Shown piece after piece: positions 33,557 to 42,952 of a DNA stretch of 64,000 nt (position 1 is the first letter of the stretch; each line of letters opens with the position of its first letter). Origin of the DNA: Desulfobacteraceae bacterium (GTDB lineage Bacteria; Desulfobacterota; Desulfobacteria; Desulfobacterales; Desulfobacteraceae); NCBI GenBank assembly GCA_016744295.1, contig JADGEQ010000019.1:60934-124933 (forward strand). The letters are read 5' to 3'. The position numbers were made by a program, and so were the translations under genes. The notes below the pieces were generated by a model. The model was given only the letters and a program-made list of their open reading frames with translations. It was not told the DNA's origin and ran no database searches.

Positions 33557-33750
33557 GCCGGTCCCGAGCCCTGTTTGACGGCAATTGGATCGGACAGGGC
33601 AGTTTATTAATCAAGCACTACATTGGGCAGGATCCCCCAGGAGACATGGAAGAATTTATCAATCAATATGCAAAGGCTTTGTGGCTGGAAGAAAGACAGA
33701 CCAACGTGATGGCCAGGGCCATAACAAAAGCCCTGGGAGGAACTGATTAA
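33194..33750 (+). CDS. tail assembly chaperone, -1 frameshift product
   Basis: After slipping on A-AAA-AAG (33544-33550) translation continues GCT CTA AGC in the -1 frame to TAA 33748-33750, giving 185 residues. The added 65 residues (for example LFDGNWIGQGSLLIKHYIGQD and MEEFINQYAKALWLEERQTNV) have no start of their own and look like a gpGT-type extension. This mirrors the conserved frameshift between G and G-T in lambda and the gp41-gp42 region of Mu. Confidence 0.8.
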
Positions 33751-33753
33751 ATG

Positions 33754-33921
33754 CTAATTGGAGCCAAAAAGAAAGACGGCAAGCAAGGCTACAAGAATAC
33801 CCTTTTCAACTGCCTTGGGGCCTTTAAAAACAGCGGACAAGGCTGCATGAAGGGCAAAAACAACCCCGAAAAACAGCCCGATGAAAACGGCTAAAAAGAG
33901 TATGGCAAGAAGAATTTCCAT
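33754..33921 (-). CDS. possible small two-helix membrane protein, antisense
   Basis: A minus-strand frame of 55 residues with two hydrophobic helices (ILLAILFLAVFIGLFFGVVF and ILVALLAVFLFG) between the chaperone and the tape measure. It has no clear ribosome binding site. The plus strand of the same stretch carries a 48-residue frame (33751-33897, ATG just after the frameshift product, GGAGG 10 nt upstream). Only one is likely to be real. Confidence 0.3.
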   Translation of the reverse strand: MEILLAILFLAVFIGLFFGVVFALHAALSAVFKGPKAVEKGILVALLAVFLFGSN

Positions 33922-33957
33922 ATATATTAGAGTATTGCAATAAAAGGACGATGTCAA

Positions 33958-36213
33958 ATGGAAAGTATTTTTAAACTTGGAATAGTGCTGTCGGTGTTAG
34001 ACCGAGTTTCAGGCCCCAGCGCAAAGATGGGGCAAGGCATGATCGGTCTGCGTGGCAAGGTCATGTCTCTGGGGCCTGCCTTTGATAAGTTTAAAACCTA
34101 TGGCCTGCTTGTTTTCACGGTAGCTGCCGGGATGCTGAGCATGATGTCTAATACCGCCATGGCCACCACGGGCACCCAGAAAGCCCTGGGTGAATTATCA
34201 TCTGTCGGCATTGAAAATCTGCAGGCTCTTGAAAATGCCGGCACGGAATTCTCGGGAAAGTGGTCGGGCACAACCAAGGCCGAATTTATCAGTGCGGCCT
34301 ATGACATCAAGTCGGGTATTTCTTCTTTGACCGATGAGGGGGTGGCTGAATTTGCCAAGCTTGCAGCCCTCACCGGCAAGGCCACAAAATCCACCACCGC
34401 TGAAATGACCAGCCTGTTTGCCACGGGTTACGGTATTTACAAAGGCATGTATGAGGATCTTACCGATATGCAGTTCGGGGAGGTCTTTTCAGCTGGGATC
34501 TCTGCCTCGGTCAAGAATTTTAAGACCACGGGATCCGGCATGGCCCAGTCCATATCACAATTGGGGGCAGCGGCCACCACGGCTAAGGTTCCCCTTGCAG
34601 AACAATTGACCATTTTGGGCATGCTCCAGGCAACCATGTCCGGAAGTGAAGCCGGCACAAAATACAAGGCCGTAATGCAGTCGGCAGCCGGAGCCGGGCA
34701 AAAACTGGGCTTGCAATTTATGGATGCAAACAACCAGCTTTTATCCATGCCAGAGATCCTGGCAAGCCTACAGGGCAAATACGGCACCACACTGGACGCC
34801 ATGGAAAAAATGGAAATGCAAAAAGCATTCGGCACCCAGGAAGCCGTGGCGGTCATTGATCTTTTATACGGCAAGGTGGGGGATCTCAAGACAAACATAA
34901 CCGAGCTTTCCGGGGCAATGGATAAGGGGACCGCTTTTACTGAACAAATGGCCACAGCCATGAATATGGATATCGGAGCCGGGGTGGGATTGCTGAGTCA
35001 GATCTGGCACAACCTTGTAGAGGTAATTGGAAATCAATTCATTCCCATATTGGTTCCTTTGTTTTCCTGGATCGGTACTTTGATGAACCGGATAATTGCC
35101 TTTGCCGGGGCCCATGAAACCCTGACCCGGATATTGGTTGTGGGAATCGGCATATTTGCAGTTGTGGCCTTTGCGCTGAGTGGACTTGCTACCGTGTTCG
35201 GGGCGGTCGGCTTATTACTTCCCCAGGTTTCTTTGGGCTTTTCCATGGCTGGGAAGGCAGCGTTATTTATGAAAACCGGTCTTTTATCTGCTGTGGCATC
35301 CACAAAGACCTGGATACTCTGGCAGCGACAGGCACTTTTGACTTCGCTGTATTTCCATGGGGGGGTGTTGGGGCTTGCCAGGAGCCTGGCCACTTCTTTT
35401 TTGAGTTCCATCGGTGCTGCTATAACTGCTGTGTGGAGCTTTACCGTTGCACTCCTTGCCAATCCCGTCACTTGGGTGGTTGTAGGGGTGATCGCTCTGG
35501 GGGCAGCCATATACGGTCTGTATAAAAAATTTGAGATTGTTAAAACCGGTGTTAACGCCTTCCTCTATGTTCTCGGATATTTGTTCGGTGTCTGGGTGAA
35601 GATGGGTAAAGGCATCGTCAATGCGTTCCTTCACCCTCTTGATTCCGTCAATAATGGATTTACTGGTTTAAAAAATTCCCTGAAGAAAATGATCTCCTGG
35701 GTTAAAGGTATCATTCCCGAATTTTTGGCCTCGGGCAAGGCTTTATGGGGGGCTTTTTCAGACGGCATTAAGTCCACAGCCAGCGCTCCTTTCGATTTTG
35801 TCAAAAATAGTTTTGCAAAAATTGGAAACCTTATGCCACATTCCGGTGCTAAAGAAGGCCCGCTGTCAACATTGACTCTATCCGGTGCCAGGATGATGGA
35901 AACCATCGGGGTTGGTATCCAATCTGCCGGGCCGGGTCTCATAAAAGGTGTATCCGGGATGATGGCAGGTGTTGCCGCTGTTTTCGGTATTGGCAGTGAT
36001 TTACAGCTTCCTCCGAGGGTAGACAATATCCCGGCTTTGATCTCCGAAAGACCTAAAGCAGCGGTCGTAAGAAAAAAAGAAATCACAAAAAACAGTGGTG
36101 ACAACAAAAAAGAGGTTCACATCCACATCAATGGTCTGACCCTACCCGATGTTAACGATACAGAATCGTTTATTGCGAAACTGCAGGAACTAGCCGGAGG
36201 GTATGATGTCTGA
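33958..36213 (+). CDS. tail tape measure protein
   Basis: 751 residues. The first ~370 form a helical, Ala/Gly/Thr-rich domain of TIGR01760 type (ATTGTQKALGELSSVG, AMEKMEMQKAFGTQEAVAVIDLLYG). Several hydrophobic segments (about 385-540) follow, and the C-terminus ends with HIHINGLTLPDVND. It sets tail length and is chaperoned by the products upstream. Tail length should be near 110 nm at 0.15 nm per residue. Confidence 0.9.
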   Translation: MESIFKLGIVLSVLDRVSGPSAKMGQGMIGLRGKVMSLGPAFDKFKTYGLLVFTVAAGMLSMMSNTAMATTGTQKALGELSSVGIENLQALENAGTEFSGKWSGTTKAEFISAAYDIKSGISSLTDEGVAEFAKLAALTGKATKSTTAEMTSLFATGYGIYKGMYEDLTDMQFGEVFSAGISASVKNFKTTGSGMAQSISQLGAAATTAKVPLAEQLTILGMLQATMSGSEAGTKYKAVMQSAAGAGQKLGLQFMDANNQLLSMPEILASLQGKYGTTLDAMEKMEMQKAFGTQEAVAVIDLLYGKVGDLKTNITELSGAMDKGTAFTEQMATAMNMDIGAGVGLLSQIWHNLVEVIGNQFIPILVPLFSWIGTLMNRIIAFAGAHETLTRILVVGIGIFAVVAFALSGLATVFGAVGLLLPQVSLGFSMAGKAALFMKTGLLSAVASTKTWILWQRQALLTSLYFHGGVLGLARSLATSFLSSIGAAITAVWSFTVALLANPVTWVVVGVIALGAAIYGLYKKFEIVKTGVNAFLYVLGYLFGVWVKMGKGIVNAFLHPLDSVNNGFTGLKNSLKKMISWVKGIIPEFLASGKALWGAFSDGIKSTASAPFDFVKNSFAKIGNLMPHSGAKEGPLSTLTLSGARMMETIGVGIQSAGPGLIKGVSGMMAGVAAVFGIGSDLQLPPRVDNIPALISERPKAAVVRKKEITKNSGDNKKEVHIHINGLTLPDVNDTESFIAKLQELAGGYDV

Positions 36214-36769
36214 CGGGTATTTGAGCATAGAACACGGGCGGGTGAGATTGGGGAATCAATTGGTTCCCGGAACTCTTGTATCCATGGAAATTGACGGAGC
36301 TGTCCGGTTTGACAGTGCCGAGGTAGACAATCTATCAGGTAGCAAAAAAACACCTCTTGGGTGGGATGATTCCATTATCCGGCTTGAAATTCTGCTGGGC
36401 AGCGATGACGAAAGCAATTGTTATGAAAAACTATCCCAGTTGAATCAAATTTTTAAGGGGATAGATAATAATGCCAATCCTAATATTTATAACATGGCCA
36501 ATTCCCATGCCATTGCTCGGGGGGTCGATCAGGTGGTCTTTAAAGCCCTGAAATCCAGCGAAAGCAATCAGGATGATGTCATCTATGCTTCCCTGGCTTT
36601 TGATGAGCATAACCCGCCCACCATACCGCCGGAGATAAGAGCCTCTGGGCAAAAGACTACTGCTGAAAATTCAACCCCACAGGTCCAGAATGATGCTGTG
36701 GTTGATGCTGCTGTCACAGAAGACCCGGACATGCCATTTTCCCAGGGTTTTAATCAGGGAGTCTCATGA
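36206..36769 (+). CDS. tail/baseplate protein (Mu gp43 position)
   Basis: 187 residues from ATG 36206 (an in-frame ATG at 36203 is equally possible; GGAGGG lies just before). The N-terminal beta-rich ~125 residues (DGYLSIEHGRVRLGNQLVPGTLVSMEIDGAVRFD) are followed by an acidic flexible tail. It resembles small baseplate/LysM-linked proteins between the tape measure and hub. It overlaps the tape measure end by 8 bp. Confidence 0.55.
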   Translation: MSDGYLSIEHGRVRLGNQLVPGTLVSMEIDGAVRFDSAEVDNLSGSKKTPLGWDDSIIRLEILLGSDDESNCYEKLSQLNQIFKGIDNNANPNIYNMANSHAIARGVDQVVFKALKSSESNQDDVIYASLAFDEHNPPTIPPEIRASGQKTTAENSTPQVQNDAVVDAAVTEDPDMPFSQGFNQGVS

Positions 36770-37569
36770 TATCCGGATTTAATATACAGATTCGAGTTGG
36801 CAGTATAGAGGCGCAGCGGGCACCAAAAGTTCAAATTTTATCCCAACGCAACCACCCCTTGACCCTCATTACGGTTGTGCTGCCAGACCCCCAGGGGGAA
36901 ATCTGCAGACTTATTCGAGACCGGGATCCCATGGCCATTGTCATGGGATATCGGAACCAGGCTGCAGCACAATGGAGCGGGTCTGTTCTGGGCGGCCCTG
37001 AATCCCGGGGAAAGGATCAGGTGGTTATCAATGGTATTGGCCCCGAACGGGTACTGGTTGAAACCCTGATAAAACAATCATTTTATCAGGAAACACCCGA
37101 ATCCATTGTGCGGTTTGCCATTGGCCAGGCAGGACTGCAGGCGGGAAAGATAGAACCTATTGGAATGATGTTCCCCAGGTTCATTGCATCCAATATCCCG
37201 GTATGGCAGGTGGCCCGGCAGTGTGAAGCCACATGTCACAGGGCATATGGCATGGACATGAGATCCAGGACGTTCTGGATGGGCCGTGATGGCAGGGTCA
37301 ACTGGGGCAACTTTTGTGAGTCGGCAGATATGCCGGTCATTGAGAGCCAGGCCAATCTGATCAGCCATTCTCCTGGGGAAAGTACAGCCGGACTCTCCAG
37401 GGTAGAAACTTTTATGCTGCCCCATATGATGCATTCCATGAAATTCAGATTAAAGGATTTCAGAAGGGGTATTGAGGGAATTTTTAAGGCGGAGAAAGTG
37501 ATGCACCGATTCGGAGACAATCAACCCAGGACGTTCATCAGCTATGGAGCAGAGAATGAAAGATATTGA
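36766..37569 (+). CDS. baseplate hub protein, gpD/Mu gp44-like
   Basis: 267 residues. The pattern of a beta-barrel N-terminus (GFNIQIRVGSIEAQRAPKVQIL), then LIKQSFYQETPESIVRFAIGQAGL and a central VWQVARQCEATCHRAYGMDM fits the T4 gp27-like hub (phage late control gene D family). It overlaps its neighbours by 4 and 14 bp. Confidence 0.75.
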   Translation: MISGFNIQIRVGSIEAQRAPKVQILSQRNHPLTLITVVLPDPQGEICRLIRDRDPMAIVMGYRNQAAAQWSGSVLGGPESRGKDQVVINGIGPERVLVETLIKQSFYQETPESIVRFAIGQAGLQAGKIEPIGMMFPRFIASNIPVWQVARQCEATCHRAYGMDMRSRTFWMGRDGRVNWGNFCESADMPVIESQANLISHSPGESTAGLSRVETFMLPHMMHSMKFRLKDFRRGIEGIFKAEKVMHRFGDNQPRTFISYGAENERY

Positions 37570-38275
37570 TTTAAAAGCGCTCCTGAAACGAATAGTTGAA
37601 CTGGTAATGCCGGATTTAAGGTCTTATTACCGAGTCGTCAGGAAGGCCCGGGTGGTGAAATCCTATGCAAGTGCCGGCAAGTACTGGGCAGATGTGCAGC
37701 CTTTACGCAATGATGACAGCCAGGATCCGGCAGAGCCTGTCATCCCCAAGGTGGAGATCCCGATTCTGTGGGGCGGGCCTGATAGAGGAATTGTCTGTCC
37801 GCCGGTCAAAGGCACCCATTGTGATCTGGAATATTATGACGGGGATCCTGATTATCCCAGGATCAGTAATTTCCGATGGCACAACCATAAAGCCCCTGGC
37901 ATTGATGTCGGAGGATTCATTATCCAGCATTCATCCGGAACATTTATTAAAATTGATCCAGATAAAAATATCATACACGCCACTCCGGCCAATCGCCATA
38001 ATGAAATTGGCAAAGACAAAAATGAGAATATCGGAGCCGTTTGGACGATGAACGTTGGGGGAAATGCCGGCATAAAAGCTGGCGGCACTGCCACCATTGA
38101 AGCACCTCAAATTAGGATGATTGGCAACATGTCTGCCACGGGTGCCGGTGGAGGGACCGGAATATCCTCTGAAAAATGTAACAAAACATTGATCGGCAAC
38201 CTGGAAGTCCAGGGCAATATCCACGCCACTGGAACGATACTGGGTGATGCGGGCACAGACCAGCACACGGGGTAA
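37556..38275 (+). CDS. baseplate spike protein, gpV/Mu gp45-like
   Basis: 239 residues. An OB-fold (YYRVVRKARVVKSYASAGKYWADVQPLRNDD, IPILWGGPDRGIVCPPVKGTHCDLEYYDGDPD) is followed by a beta-helix tip (GGTATIEAPQIRMIG, LIGNLEVQGNIHATGTILGDAG). It is the cell-puncturing spike. ATG 37556 (GGAG 6-7 nt upstream) is preferred over 37544. Confidence 0.85.
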   Translation: MKDIDLKALLKRIVELVMPDLRSYYRVVRKARVVKSYASAGKYWADVQPLRNDDSQDPAEPVIPKVEIPILWGGPDRGIVCPPVKGTHCDLEYYDGDPDYPRISNFRWHNHKAPGIDVGGFIIQHSSGTFIKIDPDKNIIHATPANRHNEIGKDKNENIGAVWTMNVGGNAGIKAGGTATIEAPQIRMIGNMSATGAGGGTGISSEKCNKTLIGNLEVQGNIHATGTILGDAGTDQHTG

Positions 38276-38286
38276 TAGAGGGAATT

Positions 38287-38715
38287 ATGGGCGATATATA
38301 CGGCCAGGACATCAAGGTAGATGAGAATATGCAGGTGGTGATTGCTGCAAATGGTGAGGCCGTATTGACCCAGGGGCCTGAAACCGGATGCCAGGATATC
38401 AAGCTGAGGTTGTTTCAGCCCCTGGGGGATCTGTTTTATGACAAAGGTCATGGATCCAAGCTTTTAGACTGGGTTCAAGAAGAGAATACGGAAACCAACC
38501 GTATGGGCCTTGTCAATGAGGTTGCTCGACGTGTCCGGATGGATCCGAGGGTAGCGTATGGGACGGTCTCCGGGAAGATTATATCTTGGGACGAAAAGGG
38601 TATCCAGGTGAGCGTATCCTGGCAGTTTACTGGACTGGACCATTTGTTCAACCTGGTGGTCGAAATGGATTCAACAAAAAAAGAAATGGTGATCAAAGAT
38701 GTTAATCCCTATTAG
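38287..38715 (+). CDS. baseplate wedge protein, gpW/gp25 family
   Basis: 142 residues of the GPW/gp25 (Mu gp46) type. GDIYGQDIKVDENMQVVIAANGEAVLTQG leads into KLRLFQPLGDLFYDKGHGSKLLDWVQEEN, and MGLVNEVARRVRMDPRV is the conserved wedge core. It overlaps the J-like gene by 17 bp. Confidence 0.85.
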   Translation: MGDIYGQDIKVDENMQVVIAANGEAVLTQGPETGCQDIKLRLFQPLGDLFYDKGHGSKLLDWVQEENTETNRMGLVNEVARRVRMDPRVAYGTVSGKIISWDEKGIQVSVSWQFTGLDHLFNLVVEMDSTKKEMVIKDVNPY

Positions 38716-39856
38716 CAAAACCTTGGAAGAGATCCGGACAGAGGTTTTTGGATATATCACCCAGGTCCAGGATGAGTACAAAACAAAAGGCTGGCTGCCT
38801 GCTTCATTGAATCTGAACAAGGGAATCTTCAGGGGGGTGATTGAAATCTGGTGTTGGGGGCTTTTTCAGCTTTATTCTTTCCTGATTACAATCCTGCCCA
38901 TGGCGTTTCCTGAATCTGCTAAAGGTTTGTGGCTTGAGCTGCATTGCAAACAGGTGGGAATTAAAAAAAAGCTTGCCACAAAAACAGTGGGCACCTTCTT
39001 TTTCTTGCGCGATGAAACCTCTGGCAACCTGCCGATCCCTGCTGGACGTATCGTAAAAACGCGGCCGGATGGCACCGGCAATGTCTACCGGTTTGTGACC
39101 ATGGAAGAGGTAATTGTGCCGGATGGTGCTGGGGAGATCGAAGTCAAGGTTCAGGCTGAAAACACCGGTGCCGGCTACAATGTCACCCCAGGACAGGTAT
39201 CAGAAATTGTCACCTTCATTGACGGAATTGACGGTGTCGAGAACCGGGCAGACTGGCTTGACAGCGAAGGCACGGATGATGAGACCGATGAAGCCCTATA
39301 CTTACGGTATCAACTCAAATGGAAAGAAGGATCCGGATACGCAAAATATGCTTACCAGGGCTTGGCTTTGGGCGTGTCCGGAGTCGCTGAAGTAATGGTG
39401 CTTGATCAGCATCCCAGAGGCCAGGGAACTGTGGATATTATCATCCGGGGGACGGCTGGCGTGCCGACTCAGCAGGTTCTGGCCGTTGTAACTGCCGTGA
39501 TTGAAGCTGCCCGGCACCAGAATGATGATGTGCAGGTTCGGGGCGTTGTGCCTGCGAATGTCATCATCGAGGTCCCACTTGTATGCAAGCCAGGGTTTAT
39601 CCAGACAGAAATCAAAGCAGCTGTCGAGCAGAAACTGCCGGCCCTGTTTGATCCCAACAAGGAAGAAACAGGCGTTATACCATTTCTTATCGGTGAAGAC
39701 TTGACCATTGATCGCTTGACAGCAGCGGCCATGCTGGTTCCTGGGGTAAAGTCCACCCCATGGACCCTGCCTGCAGCCGGGATCACGGTGGCCGATGATG
39801 GGCTGCTTACACTTCAATCAATGTCGATCACTGCCACAGAAGCGTTGGAGAGCTGA
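38699..39856 (+). CDS. baseplate protein J-like (Mu gp47)
   Basis: 385 residues of the baseplate J family: an N-terminal helical part, a beta-sandwich (VGTFFFLRDETSGNLPIPAGRIVKT; VQAENTGAGYNVTPGQVSEI), DSEGTDDETDEALYLRYQLKWKEG and a C-terminal domain. It is a wedge component that joins hub and fibres. Confidence 0.88.
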   Translation: MLIPISKTLEEIRTEVFGYITQVQDEYKTKGWLPASLNLNKGIFRGVIEIWCWGLFQLYSFLITILPMAFPESAKGLWLELHCKQVGIKKKLATKTVGTFFFLRDETSGNLPIPAGRIVKTRPDGTGNVYRFVTMEEVIVPDGAGEIEVKVQAENTGAGYNVTPGQVSEIVTFIDGIDGVENRADWLDSEGTDDETDEALYLRYQLKWKEGSGYAKYAYQGLALGVSGVAEVMVLDQHPRGQGTVDIIIRGTAGVPTQQVLAVVTAVIEAARHQNDDVQVRGVVPANVIIEVPLVCKPGFIQTEIKAAVEQKLPALFDPNKEETGVIPFLIGEDLTIDRLTAAAMLVPGVKSTPWTLPAAGITVADDGLLTLQSMSITATEALES

Positions 39857-39857
39857 T

Positions 39858-40424
39858 ATGGGCCTTTTCTGGGAATATTTTAGAAAGACACTGCGCTGGG
39901 CACCTATCTGGAAAGAAGGCTCTTTATCCGCAATGGTAAAAGGGGCCTCCTTTGCCCTGGACATTGCAAGGGTAGCTATCCTGTGGCTTAGAGAACAATT
40001 TGTTCCTGAAAAATGCATAGACGATCATCTGCCTATCCACGCACGCTCCAGGGGGATCCCGGCCCGCCATTACAGAGAGACCCATGATCAGTACAGAAAC
40101 CGGGTTGCCCTGGCCAAGTTGTGGCATGAGAAATCCGGGAAGATCAAAGGCATGGAAGAAATCCTCCTCTATTACGGATTTGAAGCTATTGTTTTTAACT
40201 TGCGATCGGAGGATGCGGCCCGGTGGGCTGAATTCAGGTTGTATGTCCGTCCCAAGTTTTGGATGGAGACTGAGGATTATGAGCTGCTTACAGAAATTGC
40301 AAACGAATATAAGGCAGCCAGCGCCAAGCTTGAAACCATTGTGGTGGAGCTTGAGGCATCACAAACCGCATATCACGGTATTGAAATAATAACAGCAACC
40401 CATCAGACGGTTGATTTTACCTGA
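39858..40424 (+). CDS. tail protein I-like (Mu gp48)
   Basis: 188 residues from ATG 39858 (GGAG about 9 nt upstream), directly after the J-like stop. Conserved features: LAKLWHEKSGKIKGMEEILLYYGF and a C-terminal beta segment. It matches the gpI/Mu gp48 slot between the J-like protein and tail fibre. The frame extends left into J and was trimmed. Confidence 0.7.
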   Translation: MGLFWEYFRKTLRWAPIWKEGSLSAMVKGASFALDIARVAILWLREQFVPEKCIDDHLPIHARSRGIPARHYRETHDQYRNRVALAKLWHEKSGKIKGMEEILLYYGFEAIVFNLRSEDAARWAEFRLYVRPKFWMETEDYELLTEIANEYKAASAKLETIVVELEASQTAYHGIEIITATHQTVDFT

Positions 40425-40432
40425 GAGGAACT

Positions 40433-41665
40433 ATGGCAAGCTTTACAACTAACGTGATCACAAATAAGGGTATTGATCTTAGGTCAAAAACAGATGCCGG
40501 TGCTACTCTTGAATTGCGGCGACTGGTCATGGGCAATGGTGTGGCTGCTCAGGGAACCGACCTTAAGACAATGACGGCACTGGTTAATGAGCTGAAGGGG
40601 TTTGATATCCATTCAAAACTCTTTCTGGGCAGCGGCAGGACACGGGTTCGGACGATCTTGTCAAATGCAGGAATGTTAACAGGCTTTTTTGCAAAAGAGG
40701 TGGGTATCATCGCCAATGATCCTGATGAAGGTGAAATCTTATACGCCTATGGACTGGCTGATCCGGGAGACTGGATACCTCCTGAAACAGAAGCATTTCA
40801 ACAAGTTTTTGATAGCAACCTTATTACCGGCAACACCCAGGATATCACAGTCACTTTGGCACCTGATGCGGCAACGATGACCTTGATGGATATGCAGGAT
40901 CATGAACTCAAACAGCTGGATCCCGCAGACACAAATACAGATAAAGATAAGCATCTGTCTAATGCCCAGGCCAAAGTTTGGGAGGATCACAAAAACGCTT
41001 CCCATGCCCCATCAAACGCCAATTATTATATCCACCCCGGCACCCACCCGCCTGCTATCATTGCGGAGACAACGAGTGATAGATTCGTGTCTGATGCTGA
41101 AAAGGCCACCTGGAACGGAAAGGCCAATCTTGGTGAAACGTCCCTCACGGCTTACAGGGGGGACCGGGGAAAGATGGCTTATGACCATAGCCAGTCCCCC
41201 CATACCAGTTTCCCGGTGGGGACGTCAATGCTATTCAGCCAGGCCAGCGCCCCAGTTGGATGGACTAAAAAGAGCGATTGGGACGCATATAGGAGCATAA
41301 TTGTAGGCAACGTATTTGGTGATGGTGGAACCGATACTGCTATATCACACACAACTGCCATTGTAGTTGGTGATCATAGCGTACATTCCCACGTCCTGAC
41401 GGTTGATAGTCATATCTTGACGGTTGCGGAGATGCCTCCTCATGCGCATACCTTGACAAGCAGCGCCAGTATTGGTGGCAGTACGCTTAGGAATGTGGCG
41501 GGGACTTATCTGTCAGGCTCTGATTTTACATCAAATCCTTCAGGTGGAGGCGGAGGCCATAATCACACAGCGGCATCTGCAAATGGTGGCCCAACAAATC
41601 ACAGTATCACTCAAGATACGTATACACCGAAATACCAAATTGTAATAGCAGCAACCAAGGATTGA
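40433..41665 (+). CDS. tail fibre protein
   Basis: 410 residues. The N-terminal ~150 residues are a phage tail-collar fibre attachment domain (DUF3751-like: TNKGIDLRSKTDAGATLELRRLVMGNG; GMLTGFFAKEVGIIANDPDEGEILYAYG). A repeated shaft follows with LSNAQAKVWEDHKNASHA. The His-rich C-terminus (DHSVHSHVLTVDSHILTV, MPPHAHTL, GGGGHNHT) resembles metal-coordinating tips of fibres. It probably binds the host surface. Confidence 0.85.
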   Translation: MASFTTNVITNKGIDLRSKTDAGATLELRRLVMGNGVAAQGTDLKTMTALVNELKGFDIHSKLFLGSGRTRVRTILSNAGMLTGFFAKEVGIIANDPDEGEILYAYGLADPGDWIPPETEAFQQVFDSNLITGNTQDITVTLAPDAATMTLMDMQDHELKQLDPADTNTDKDKHLSNAQAKVWEDHKNASHAPSNANYYIHPGTHPPAIIAETTSDRFVSDAEKATWNGKANLGETSLTAYRGDRGKMAYDHSQSPHTSFPVGTSMLFSQASAPVGWTKKSDWDAYRSIIVGNVFGDGGTDTAISHTTAIVVGDHSVHSHVLTVDSHILTVAEMPPHAHTLTSSASIGGSTLRNVAGTYLSGSDFTSNPSGGGGGHNHTAASANGGPTNHSITQDTYTPKYQIVIAATKD

Positions 41666-41680
41666 AAAAGGAAATAAAAA

Positions 41681-42187
41681 ATGGCATTAGCAAATTTTAT
41701 TAAGGCAGGCAGCTACACCCGGATTAATCGAATTTCTGTCCGAAAGGAAGATAAATTCATAGCTTTTGAAATTAAAGTTTACGAGGTAAAAGACGGAATA
41801 TTGATGCTGCCACCCGTCCCCTTTCAAATTAATTATCCAGAAGAATTGGAAAAATACAAAGAAGAAAACACAGTCTTGCCAGATGCGCCGTCTTATCCGG
41901 TTTTATGCTCAGCCCGGGAGGTATTGGTGCCAATGTGGACTGAAGACAGCACCGATGAAGAGAAAGCAGAATATGATTCTGCCTTGACCGCATATAATCA
42001 AGCCGTTGAAACCCATGAAACTACTTGTGCTGATTTTGTCCTTGAAATTGAAACCGCAGCCGAAACGGAAAACGAATACACCAAATATTTTTCCGATCAA
42101 AAACTGTACACAGATAGCAATGCGACCGCTTGTGCCTATGATTTTTTAAAATCAAAATCTGGTTTTGAGGGGGTAGCAGATGCCTAG
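41681..42187 (+). CDS. tail-fibre-associated hypothetical protein, 168 residues
   Basis: No family recognised. The start FIKAGSYTRINRISVRKEDKFIAFEIKVYE is beta-rich; the second half is acidic and helical (AETENEYTKYF). It directly follows the fibre gene, where fibre assembly chaperones usually lie. It overlaps the next gene by 8 bp. Confidence 0.55.
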   Translation: MALANFIKAGSYTRINRISVRKEDKFIAFEIKVYEVKDGILMLPPVPFQINYPEELEKYKEENTVLPDAPSYPVLCSAREVLVPMWTEDSTDEEKAEYDSALTAYNQAVETHETTCADFVLEIETAAETENEYTKYFSDQKLYTDSNATACAYDFLKSKSGFEGVADA

Positions 42188-42563
42188 AAAAAAGAATCCT
42201 CCTTGCCTTCGGAATATAGACCGGTTCAGGCGGTCAGGTTGCCCCCAGAAAACATGGGATGGCACCGAAGGGTGTCAGGCTTGGGTTGAAAGGACATTCC
42301 CTGGGGAACCCGGCAAAAACCCTACTATTGTTAGATTATGTATGGATATATGGTCTTTAGATTACCAGCTTGAAATGCTGAAATTGTTAGAAGGAAATCA
42401 ACAGGCCACCGAATCATTTAGGAACGGCATGTGTGAGGAAGTTGCTGGTCAAGTTGTACCAAAAATGGACCGGGCCGTTTTGAGGCTTGCCGGAATATTA
42501 CAAAGGCAAAAAGAGGATCTTGCTTTGCTAAAAACACAGCAGCCTTTGGAAATCGCAGAATAA
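42180..42563 (+). CDS. Cys-containing phage hypothetical protein, 127 residues
   Basis: No family recognised. The N-terminal 40 residues carry Cys9, Cys21 and Cys32 in a basic context (PPCLRNIDRFRRSGCPQKTW), suggesting a small metal-bound or disulfide structure. The C-terminal half is helical (DRAVLRLAGILQRQKEDLALLKTQ). It overlaps the previous gene. Confidence 0.5.
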   Translation: MPRKKNPPCLRNIDRFRRSGCPQKTWDGTEGCQAWVERTFPGEPGKNPTIVRLCMDIWSLDYQLEMLKLLEGNQQATESFRNGMCEEVAGQVVPKMDRAVLRLAGILQRQKEDLALLKTQQPLEIAE

Positions 42564-42588
42564 GGTTAATGAGAGAAATACGTTACAG

Positions 42589-42837
42589 ATGAAACCAGAA
42601 ACAAATAGAAAATATCCATTAACGGTGATTGAGTCAGTCCCGATCACACACCGTGTTTTTTCTATCACTGGTTTTGTTTTCTCAGGTTGGGTTTATTTTA
42701 CCGATTCAAAATTTAAATTTCCAGATCCCAATTGTTTTGCCGGTTTCAAAATCCCAGAAGGCAAGCTGGTTGATGTTTATACACACCTCAATGAAAGACC
42801 AAGTTTACAGGTAAAAAATGAAAATTATAAAAGCTAA
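42589..42837 (+). CDS. phage hypothetical protein, 82 residues
   Basis: No family recognised; it is beta-rich with many Phe and Tyr residues (VFSITGFVFSGWVYFTDSKFKF). The ribosome binding site is weak. It overlaps a 44-residue Lys-rich frame at its 3' end. It is part of the accessory fibre/structural region. Confidence 0.45.
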   Translation: MKPETNRKYPLTVIESVPITHRVFSITGFVFSGWVYFTDSKFKFPDPNCFAGFKIPEGKLVDVYTHLNERPSLQVKNENYKS

Positions 42838-42952
42838 AAAAGTAAAAAAATCTGATGTGGTAAAAATAAAAGTTAAAGGTAAAGATAAATACGTCACTAA
42901 AACAACAATAAGGCTTAAAGATGCAATTGGCAGTAGCAATAACATTAAGTGA
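42818..42952 (+). CDS. short Lys-rich peptide, 44 residues
   Basis: ATG 42818, TGA 42950-42952. About one third Lys (KIIKAKKVKKSDVVKIKVKGK). It overlaps both neighbours by 20-32 bp, like its neighbours do with each other. The ribosome binding site is poor (ACAGGT). It could be a real small basic protein or only a bridge between overlapping genes. Confidence 0.35.
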   Translation: MKIIKAKKVKKSDVVKIKVKGKDKYVTKTTIRLKDAIGSSNNIK

